NCBI GenBank assembly: GCA_036346375.1
Contig: CM070514.1
Location: 18,876,463 to 18,940,462 of the forward strand
Direction of reading: 5' to 3'
DNA length: 64,000 nt
DNA from: Guadua angustifolia
Taxonomy: Eukaryota > Streptophyta > Magnoliopsida > Poales > Poaceae
The notes beneath the pieces were generated by a model. It was not told the DNA's origin and made no database searches. It worked only from the letters and a program-made list of their open reading frames with translations. A program made the translations under genes and the position numbers. Positions 11,946 through 21,329 of this stretch are shown in pieces. Within the stretch, counting starts at the first letter, position 1. The number at the start of each line of letters is the position of its first letter.

Positions 11946-12413
11946 GTCACGAAGGCCACTAGCAGGCCAAATCACACGAGCCTCGCCTGAGTCGCCCTTT
12001 GCGTTATATCTTCGCTGCCCACCAGTGTTTTGCTTCACTTGTCAGCCACAAAGGGAAAGAAATTAAGCGACTCGTCGGCCACGGGTGGAATCATCGGTAG
12101 CGAGAAAACCCTCGGTGGCGCCCAGCAGGTGAGCGTGTCCTGGGGCAAACCCAAGGAGGGGCTACGGTAGGCTCCAGGTAAAGATGTAATCGGAGTGAAT
12201 ACGGACAGATATCGTTTATTACATATTTTTTCTAGGAATTGAAGTCGAACACGATAATTTCATACATAAATACGAATGCAGATCGTCTCGGTCATGAATA
12301 TAGAGCAATATATATCAAGCCGAACGTGGATAGTCTTGGTCACAGATATTTAGTTAGATATTGAGCAAAAATAGAACTCATATGTGTTGCACGTAAAAGA
12401 ATCAATCAACCGT
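11946..12413. other. Flank between PIF element and LTR element; possible left part of a decayed element
   Basis: No coding sequence. The AT-rich part from about 12180 (GATGTAATCGGAGTGAATAC) resembles ends of dispersed hAT-like elements. Sequence at 25030-25265, beyond the inserted retrotransposon, ends in an inverted-looking counterpart (TTTGCACCCCTAG). The pairing is weak, so this is only suggested. Confidence 0.3.
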
Positions 12414-13039
12414 TGTAAGTTCAACCATCATTAGTTATGGTTTTGGTGTTAATGACAAATCTAATCTTGTGTTAATGACAAATCCAATATTGAGTTAATC
12501 CCCTAATGCGATATTGTTATTAATGACAAATCTTATATCGAGACTAACATGTTTGTTTAGAATATCTTTTGATTAGTCTCATCGCATTGAAAAATGGAAA
12601 ACCCAAGGTATGTTTGCATATTCATCTTAATATTAGTTGCATACTTTGGAGTCAAGTTAAAATATGAATGTCCCCGTTATATTAACCACAAAACGTGCAT
12701 CATGTTCCCAATCCATATATTACATGGATTCACACACTTAGGGGGAGTTCGTGGTTTAACTTGATAGTTTCATTATATTGATCTATTCGTTATTGACACA
12801 TAAAAGGATCAAGACAAAGAAACTAAATCCTTGAGTATATATTTGAATTGCCTAGTTATAAGTATACTCATGGTAATATAGGATATACTCCAATACGATC
12901 AAATTGAATATGTGCATATTATCTCCAAGTCGGTCATATTTATGCACGATACATGTGGGGTGTATTCTATAGTTGATGATTTAGAATAATGATCATTTCC
13001 ATACAATTTACATATAATGGATCATTACTTTCCATCAAC

Positions 13040-15085
13040 ATGAGTATATGAAAACTTGTGTAGTTAATATATACTCATATCAATTTAAATGATAATTTAA
13101 ATTGAGTTCATTTGTCTTATTAATCATTAAAGAACACTTCATCATGTGTTGATGGTGTTCTGTGATTAATTAAGGACAAATGAATAGTTCTTAAGTATAA
13201 TAAAGCATGAGTTGCATTATTGTACTTAAGACACATTTACAATCATTTCAATTTGATTTAGGTTGTGCTCAATTGATCTAAAGGCATCCATTATGTGTTA
13301 ATGGAGTGCAAGAGATAATTGAGACAACCATGCATCTTGGACTAACAAGTTCTTGAGTTATGTTTGAGTTAGGTCCAAAGATGAATGAGATGATGATAAC
13401 AGGACAAGGATGGCATCATGAGTTGATGGGCGTCAAGAGTGGATCCCGAAGAAAAGGAGTCGAGTTGACATCCCGGGGGAATATCAAGTGATGATCATAA
13501 AGACCCCAAAGGGGATTGCTTGTGCGCGGCGGCGAAGGTATAATTAGATAGGCTAAGGACTTTGTAGTCTTTGAGTCTAAGGTTTTAATCGCCGTGCTAT
13601 TAAGAGGGGTTGTCTCTTTTGCTTGAGCTTCATCATGTGTTGATGATCTCATTCCGCGTTCACTCAAGCTCAACCATTTGGATTTGGTTTTTGCATATGG
13701 GTTAACCATTTGGCATGTGTTGCGAATGGGTTAAACTTATGCTTGGTTGTATTTGGTTTTCGCATAATGCTTTGATTCGCATGTGTTGCAAAGAGGATAA
13801 GCTAATGCGTTGGCTTTTGCGTGGAGTTCACTTTTGCATGTGTTGCATTAGTTGAAGCTTCATGTTTTGGTTTCGCAAAACAATCCTTCTAAAACTTGTG
13901 TGTTTGTATGGAGCTAGAGGCTTGCATGTGTTGCGAGTAAAGAGCTCATACTTGAGATTTGGTTTTGGTGTTAGTTCGATTTGGTGTTGCATGGAACTAG
14001 AGAATTGCATGTGTTGCAATTAGGGAATTCATGCATCTTGATTTGATGTTGCTTCGAGCTAAGACTTTGCATGTATTGCAAAGAGTAGTGCTCAAGCATG
14101 AAATGTATTTATTGCGTTATTTGCAAGTTCACAGCGAATAAACCGAGGTTTATGAGTCCGAATTCGAGAGCATGTGAGTGGGGCTTGCAACGGGTGTTGG
14201 CAAGTTGACCGGGTCTTGTGTTGACCTTCACATGGCTAGGGAATTAATCTCATAAACTCGAGTTTGATTTGCTTAATACGTTTTGCAAATAGATTTGGAG
14301 TTGGTTGCAAAATGTGTTTTTGCAATTTGGTTTAAATTCTTTGAGCATGAGCTAAGTTGGTGCAAATGTGTTTTTGCGTGTGTATGATCATGTGTTGATC
14401 ATCATATGGCTCAAAGAATAGCATTTGTTTTTTTGGAGAAATGATTTTGGGATTGAAAATCATGTTTTCTCTGTGAGACCTGTGCTACGGTGGTGGTAGC
14501 CAGTGCTACTGGTGGGTAGCACCGCCCTCTGGCGGTGTGAAATTTCAGAGGGGTGTTCTTGTGCCTCGTGGTCGGTGCTACGGCCATGGTGGTCCGATGC
14601 TACGGAGGAGCGGTAGCACCAACCAACCCCCGATGTGATTTTTCCAGAGGGTGTGTTTTGTGGTTTGTTGAGGTCGGTGCTACGGGCTTGAGGCCAGTGC
14701 TACCGGCGAGTGTAGCACCGCTTTAGTTGGCAGGTGCTACGGATTTTCTGTAACAGCTAGTTTTGTAGCCGTTGGCTCAGAGGTCGGTGCTACTGGGTCC
14801 TAGTAGGGTGGTAGCACGGGTTTTCTGGTTTCGCTTTGAGCCCCCAACGGCTAGTTTTCTTGGTGGGGCTATAAATACACCCCTTGGGGGTTTGGGCAGG
14901 AGGTTGGTGTGTGTGGGAGTCATTTGCATGTGTTGCTCTTCTCCCTTTGCTTCTTGAGCTCAAGAGTGAGGCTAATTGCATGTGTTGCAATTAGTGAGTG
15001 GTTTGAGAGGCTCTTGTGCATGTGTTGCACTTGAGTGAGGTCCTTGTGCATGTGTTGCACTTGGTGATCACCGGGAGCGCATTTG
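13040..15085 (+). repeat. Hairpin array with constant TGTGT loop (5' LTR)
   Basis: About twenty inverted repeats share the pentaloop TGTGT, at 13057, 13145, 13294, 13636, 13716, 13792, 13839, 13927, 14010, 14313, 14367, 14391, 14939, 14981, 15021 and 15051. Variant loops are TGAGT at 13208, 13354 and 13419, TGTAT at 14072 and TTTGT at 15071. The stems differ but pair: CCATTA/TAATGG, AATTGCA/TGCAATT, TTGCAAAA/TTTTGCAA, ATGATCA/TGATCAT, CTAATTGCA/TGCAATTAG and GTGCA/TGCAC. Three are long: 13109-13182, 13189-13231 and 13261-13329. Most lie in U3; the last five follow the TATA box and would be transcribed. Confidence 0.85.
14870..14877 (+). promoter_or_regulatory. TATA box of 5' LTR
   Basis: TATAAATA in the context GGGGCTATAAATACACCCC, well placed to be the LTR core promoter; transcription would start about 30 bp downstream (inferred). 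Confidence 0.7.
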
Positions 15086-15667
15086 TTGTGCCCGGTGAAG
15101 TTCAAGAGAAGGAGCGGCTTATTACTCTTGGAGGTTGCCAACTCCTAGACGGCCAGGGCGTCGGCGCGGAGCTCTCAAGGTTGTGAGAAGCCCCGGCGAA
15201 GTTTGTGAAGGTTCGGGTTGAGCCTACGCACGAGCGTGAAAAACCACGACTAGTGGAAAGAGGCGGGTGCTCGAGCGGGAGCCGGTCCAAGTGTGGGCTA
15301 GCCTCAATGTGGACTAGGGGAGACCGGCAAGTCTCCAAACACCACGGAAAAATATCGGTTGTCCCTTGTCTCATTTACATTCAAGCAATTACATTCTTGA
15401 TATATTATTGATTGCTTGATTTAGAATTGCTTAGTATAAATTGTTTATTCAATATAGCAATTCTAGCATAGAGACATAATTTAAATAGTGCACATAGTGG
15501 GCCTAGTTGATTTAGGCCTTAATTGTCAAAACCGAGTTTATCGCTTCCGCATTATAATTGTGTAGGTTTTGACATAGGGGTTGATTAGAGCGAATTGATT
15601 AGTGAGCGATCGAATTTTGTAAATCGCCTATTCACCCCCCCTCTAGGCGCATCCTCGACCCTACAAG

Positions 15668-15679
15668 TGGTATCAGAGC
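15668..15679 (+). promoter_or_regulatory. Primer-binding site (initiator tRNA-Met)
   Basis: TGGTATCAGAGC, complementary to the 3' end of plant initiator tRNA-Met, starts two bases after the LTR terminal CA. It marks the minus-strand DNA start. Confidence 0.93.
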
Positions 15680-15725
15680 CACGATCACTCTCATTTTAGG
15701 CTTAACCGTCTAGAGAGTAAAAAGG

Positions 15726-17440
15726 ATGGCGCCTAGCGGTTTAGTGCACTCTCACGATCCACTCATGCTAAATGAATCAAATTATGCTCAATGGAAATTA
15801 TTTATGATTGATTACTTTAAATCCATGAGCCCACAAATTTGGTGGATCGTAGATGTCGGCATTTCTTCTCCAATAAATGATATTGCTCCAACTAAAGGAG
15901 AGGAGAAATGTCTACATCTCGACGCTCAAGCTACTAACGTTTTATTTAGCGTTGAGCGTAGATATTTTTAATCTCATATGCAACCTCTCGCGCTCATGCT
16001 ATGTGGATTAAACTTCAAGACTTATTTGAATCATCCACATCGATTGAGGATTGCAATGAGGAAGAAGTGTCGGTTGACGATTCAACTCCAACATCAATTG
16101 ATGAACCAAGCATCCCCATCTACCTCAACCTCGCCTCAAGCGACATTTAGTCTTCACTTATATCAAAAATTCGTTGCTTCATGGCAAAAGGTAAAGATGA
16201 GGTATGTGATGACGAAGAGCCCTCTTATGATGATTTAATGGATATGTTAGAGGAGCTCAATAATTATCTTGGGAAGGAGAAAACAAAATATAAGATTTTA
16301 AAGTTAGAACATGAGTCACTTCAAAATGATTATAATGTTCTAAAAGAAAATCATGAAAAAGTCCTTCTCAAGGAATTTACTAATGCTAGTATGGATAGTG
16401 CTACTCAATGTAATCTAGATGATGAATTGCCTTGCCTAAATTCTATTAAAATCAATTCATCATATAAATGCATATCCACTTCTAGCGATAATTCACCTTG
16501 TTGCTCTAATGAAATTGTTTCAAGTTCCTCTATGTCTTTAGATACTAATCTTGTAGAGGAAAACAATGAGCTCAAGGCTCAAGTCATTAAGTTGGAAAAT
16601 GACTTGAAGAGGTGCGTTAAAGGAAAAGCCCTCCTCGACGAAATCTTGAGCAAGCCAAGGGCGCCTCAAGACAAGCGAGGACTCGGGTACAACTCCAAGA
16701 GGGAGAATAGCAAGACGAGGCACAATGCAAGACACTCGAAGACCATCAAGTGCTTCGCTTGCAACAAGAAGGGTCACCTAGCCTCCGTGTGCCCTAATCA
16801 AGTGGATAACAAGGCCACAACATCAACCATGAGGCAAGCCGGCAAGGAGCAAGTCAAATCGGTCAAGAGAGGGCCAAATAGCGTGACGTGCTTCAATTGC
16901 CGGGAAAAGGGACACTTCGGTAAGGATTGTCCCAAAGGTATAACTCCTAAGCCTATTCGTATTAATGAAAATTATTTGCTTAGGAAGGACAAGAATGGCA
17001 ATGTGTTTGCCAAGCTTGTCAAGTCCCCTATGCCGACTAGAAATGATATTCATTTGCATAGGAAGAGTATTTCTAGAAATATTTTTGCTCAAAATGCTAA
17101 ATTTCCTAAGAATAAGAAAAATCATGATGATCATATGCTTAGGAAAAATAATAGCAAAACATTTGCTAGAAATGCTAGATCCTCTAAGCCATTTCATAAT
17201 TTTAATTATCATATGCTTAGAAGAGATCAAACTAGAAATGGCTTTGCAAAATATCAATGCCCTCCTAAGTCCTCTCACTTAAATCCAAATATTTTGCTTA
17301 GGAGGAATAATTATCGCAAAACCGTTCCTAGTCGTGTTAGTCAATTCAATAATGTTAAAATTAGGACCATTTGGGTTCCTAAATCAATTATGACTAACAT
17401 TGTCGGACCCAACAAGGATTGGGTACCAAAAACCGCATAA
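15726..17440 (+). pseudogene. Gag-like nucleocapsid protein of the LTR element
   Basis: Structural protein that would package the element RNA. It starts at the ATG at 15726 (LNESNYAQWKLFMIDY, the usual copia Gag entry). It is broken by a TAA at 15969-15971 with a frame change, and by a TAG near 16149. The frame open from 16181 to 17440 gives 419 aa. In order it shows an acidic segment, a coiled-coil-like segment (LKLEHESLQNDYNVLKENHE), and two CCHC zinc knuckles at 16751-16792 (CFACNKKGHLASVC) and 16889-16930 (CFNCREKGHFGKDC). About five degenerate basic repeats follow (LLRK...FAK...P, 16955-17330), then an IWVPK...DWVPK tail. No protease or pol frame follows. It is most likely inactive as it stands. 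Confidence 0.85.
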
Positions 17441-19092
17441 AAGAATTTTAGGCAATAAAGAGATGGATTGGACGCTTGCCACTCAAGAGGAGAAGGATTA
17501 CGTTGATCTACAAGTGGTGTCAAGCATGAAGACAATCATGTCCATCATGAGCCAATGCCATCTCGGGTAATAAGTATTTAAATTGATCCTTATGTCTTTA
17601 TAGCCTTGTGTAGGTTGTATTGAAATAATTAATGAATATCAATTTAGATTACTTGTTATGAACACTTGCTCTCGCCTCTTACCTATTCTTTTATTGCAAA
17701 TCTTGAGCAAGTTCAATAGTGGCACATTTAGGGGGAGTGTTAATTCATATTCATGTGTATCACATCCCTACGTGTGCCCATATTAATATAAGTGCATATA
17801 TATTTTCAAAATCAACCATTTAGCCAAAAGACAAAATTTTGTATACTATTACTAATCTTGTGAAAAACTAGTTGAAAAATGTATACAAATGCTTTCAAAA
17901 GGTTTTCCAATGGTTTTGGCTTTACAAAAACTAATTTCAAAAGAAAGTGAGTTTTAACTTCAAAATCTAGTTACTAGTATCTTGATTTTGATTTAATCTT
18001 ATAATTTTCATAGAATTAAAAGTAAAAGGATTTTGAAAATAATTCCAAAATAAAAATCCTAGAGTTGGTCATTCTTAACAAGTTTCATGTTCAAAAGATT
18101 TTCAACAGACCAACTCATCAAAAGTTATTTGATTTTGAAACTCGCCGAAAAATTATATTTGACCCATAACGGTCATACTTTAGCACTTAGTGAGTTTCAC
18201 CATTTGGATCAATTCTTGTATAGAATTGTAATTCAAAATGGTATTTTAGACTCATACACAAAATTCAAATCCATATATCTTATCCCTTGCTTTATTTGAA
18301 GTTTTGTGTTAATTGGATTTGACTTTGCTTCTTCAAATGGACTATTTAGGTCAAAAGTCAAAATTCTTATTTAAAATGCCCAAATTTGTGAAAAGCTTTA
18401 TAAAAGTATCCTATTAAGTATTCCAAAGTTTTACAAGCGTTCAAATTGAAAACTCTATATTGAAAACTAATTTGGCTCAAAAACAATTTGATTTGATTCA
18501 AAAGAGCCTATTCTAGCAATATGCAAAAATATTGGCATTCGAGTTGGATTTCACCATAAATCTTGGCTAGAAACATTCATGATACACCAATCTAAGCCAT
18601 GAAAATTGAAATTGCATGAAATTCAAATTGAGTTGCATTTTGAGTCTTTTCATGAAAAACTATTTCCTTTTATGCCTCAAAGCGCAAATTGCCATATCTT
18701 TCAAAATAAAATTGATTTTGAGAAAATTATTTTTGCAAAACCTTCTAATTAGTCCAAAGTTCATTTCTGGAAAGTTTCAAATCATTTGGACTTCGTTTGA
18801 ATTATTTTTGCTAAAAATTTGCAAAAATCTGAAAGTTTCAGTCTATCAGGACCGGTTGCACCGCCTGAATCATGATAGAGACCGAGTCCGTACTACCGGC
18901 CATGTGGGAGCAGTAGCACCGCCTGCATGAACAGTCTGCTCTGAATTTTCAGAGTTTTCAAAATTGCTTTTGGGATATCTTTTGATTGGAACTTCCTTTT
19001 TCAAAAATTCTTTTTGGAAAAGTTTCTTGTGATCCCAAAGTTTATTTTGGCAAAATTTCAAAAGTTTCTCGATTTACTTGAAGGGGTTTCCA
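17441..19092 (+). other. Non-coding interior of the LTR element, first part
   Basis: AT-rich, no long frame, no pol motif. It contains a purine-tract word at 17729-17739 (TTTAGGGGGAG) and a short copy of the LTR GC-rich module at 18847-18925 (GGACCGGTTGCACCGCC, AGTAGCACCGCC). This stretch replaces the expected pol region. Confidence 0.75.
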
Positions 19093-20305
19093 AGTGGTAT
19101 CAGTTTAAGAGCATTAAATTGACCTAAAGAGTGATTTTCACTTGATCTTTTCAAAAGACAAAACTTGTGCAATTCAAATGCAAATAAATCCATGTTTCAT
19201 TCATTGAACATCTTAGGGAGTTTATTTATATCAAGTTTTGGGCATTTAAATGCTTCCAAGTGATATCATGTCTTTGTGTTTGCTCTGATACTGAATCTTT
19301 GTGCTTTCATTGATCTATCTTAAGTTTTCCTTCTTTTGATACCCGTAAGTATATTATTCTAAGAATATTGCTCTGATACCCATCGATGTTATCGATAATT
19401 CCTTCAAGTGGTATCAATCTTTGTGAATTGATCCTAAGTGGTATCAATCGAGCGTTTATTCATTCTATATGCTTACAAGTGGTATCATTGAGTTTTTCTT
19501 TTCTCCAAGTGGTATCATGGATCTTATTGTTCTTTTCTCATATGATATCCTTGATTATTTGAATTTTTTTAGTGGTATCATTGAATTCAATTATTTCCTA
19601 CAAGTGGTATTTCATTGCCTCTTTGTAGTATTATTGCGATACCCATATTCTTGATTAAGATTGTTCCTCTCAAGCTAAAATTGTAAGTTCAACCGCTTAA
19701 GATTTCTCTGTGTGAGATTCTTTATGAGTTGAAATACATAAAAGAGGAAAATCTCTTGTTGAGCATTGTTCTTCATGAAAATTTGAAAATGCTCGGTTCT
19801 TTTGGTTCTTCATGCAAAACCCTTGAGATTAATTTTACAAGTGGTATCTATTGACTCAAGTGGTATCTATTTTTCTTTGGGTTCCTCGTTTGACCCTATT
19901 AGGCAAAGTATTGGATTCTTTAAAAGAATCATGTTAAGAAGTTGCAAAGCCTAATAAAATGAGGAGTGATTTATTTGAAACACATTCAAATAATATTTCA
20001 AATAAACCGTGCGATACCCTTCTTTGCTTTTCATGCTTATTTGTTTTTACAAGTGGTATCCATATTTGCAAAATGCTTATCTCTTTTACAAGTGGTATCC
20101 ATATTTTAATGTAAATCTTTACAAGTGGTATCCATAATTGCAAGCGCTTATTCTTCCTTCAAAGTGGTATCCAAAATCCCGAATATAGTCTCTTTTCGAG
20201 TTTTCTTCTTTTGGTATCAGGCCATATTTCAAATGAAAACTTGTTTTATTCCTTGTATATCCTTTTCATTTGGGATTTTATTGCCTACCTTTTTCAATTG
20301 GTATC
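19093..20305 (+). repeat. Array of PBS-like words (AGTGGTATC)
   Basis: AGTGGTATC or a near copy occurs at 19093, 19407, 19437, 19478, 19508, 19571, 19603, 19840, 19859, 20052, 20091, 20124 and 20163, with TTGGTATC near 20209 and 20296. The word equals the junction bases AG plus the first bases of this element's own PBS (AGTGGTATCAGAGC). Antisense copies matching the tRNA 3' end lie near 19282 (GCTCTGATAC) and 19370 (GCTCTGATACC). The spacers are unrelated AT-rich sequence, so this is not a simple tandem repeat. Confidence 0.88.
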
Positions 20306-20391
20306 TAAAATATAATTCACTGCCAAGGTCATTAGTATCCTTTTAAATTCTTGTATGACCTTCATTAGATATGACCCCTAAAAGAAATTGT

Positions 20392-20704
20392 TAAATGCCA
20401 AAAAAGGGGAAGAATAATTAATTTATCAAAAGGGGGAGAATATTTAAATATGTTTGCCAAAAAAGGGGGAGAATGTTTTTCAAGTAAATTTTATTGTTTT
20501 CTATTTTTGGTGCTTAATGCCAAAAGGGGGAGAATTAGGAAGCTTAATGTCATTTGGTTTAAAAAAAATAAGATTAATATGATTAAGGGGGAGAATTAAT
20601 ATGCATATATGTTCAATTAGCTTAAATTCTCTCGGTATGTTAGTTTTAACCCAAATGTGCTCATTAAGCTTGGATTTGTCATTAATCACCAAAAAGGGGG
20701 AGAT
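20392..20704 (+). repeat. Multiple polypurine-tract-like words before 3' LTR
   Basis: Six purine runs of the form AAAAGGGGGAGAAT occur near 20400, 20429, 20460, 20522, 20586 and 20689. The last (AAAAAGGGGGAGAT) abuts the 3' LTR and is the functional PPT candidate. Several are preceded by ATGCCAAA. Repeated PPTs are known in Sireviruses (recalled family knowledge). Confidence 0.85.
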
Positions 20705-21329
20705 TGTAAGTTCAACCATCATTAGTTATGGTTTTGGTGTAAATGACAAATCTAATCTTGTGTTAATGACAAATCCAATATTGAGTTAATCCCCTAATGC
20801 GATATTGTTATTAATGACAAATCTTATATCGAGACTAACATGTTTGTTTAGAATATCTTTTGATTAGTCTCATCGCATTGAAAAATGGAAAACCCAAGGT
20901 ATGTTTGCATATTCATCTTAATATTAGTTGCATACTTTGGAGTTAAGTTAAAATATGAATGTCCCCGTTAGATTAACCACAAAACGTGCATCATGTTCCC
21001 AATCCATATATTACATGGATGCACACACTTAGGGGGAGTTCGTGGTTTAACTTGATAGTTTCATTGTATTGATCTATTCGTTATTGACACATAAAAGGAT
21101 CAAGACAAAGAAACTAAATCCTTGAGTATATATTTGAATTGCCTAGTTATAAGTATACTCATGGTAATATAGGATATACTCCAATACGATCAAATTGAAT
21201 ATGTGCATATTATCTCCAAGTCAGTCATATTTATGCACGTATACATGTGGGGTGTATTCTATAGTTGATGATTTAGAGTAATGATCATTTCCATACAATT
21301 TACATATAATGGATCATTACTTTCCATCA

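Larger units (their letters stand above)
12414..15665 (+). repeat. 5' LTR
   Basis: The 3,252-bp LTR starts TGTAAG and ends CTACA. U3 runs to about 14,895 and contains a TATA box at 14870-14877. It holds an array of hairpins with a shared loop (13040-15085) and a GC-rich block of CCGGTGCTACCGG-type modules (14485-14830). It differs from the 3' LTR by substitutions and by many single-base losses in that GC-rich block. Confidence 0.95.

Noticed and set aside
13700..15060. Simple repeated word GCATGTGTTGC as a tandem repeat or CRISPR-like array
   Set aside because: Spacing is irregular and flanks vary but pair around the word, so the hairpin description fits better; the genome is also a plant.
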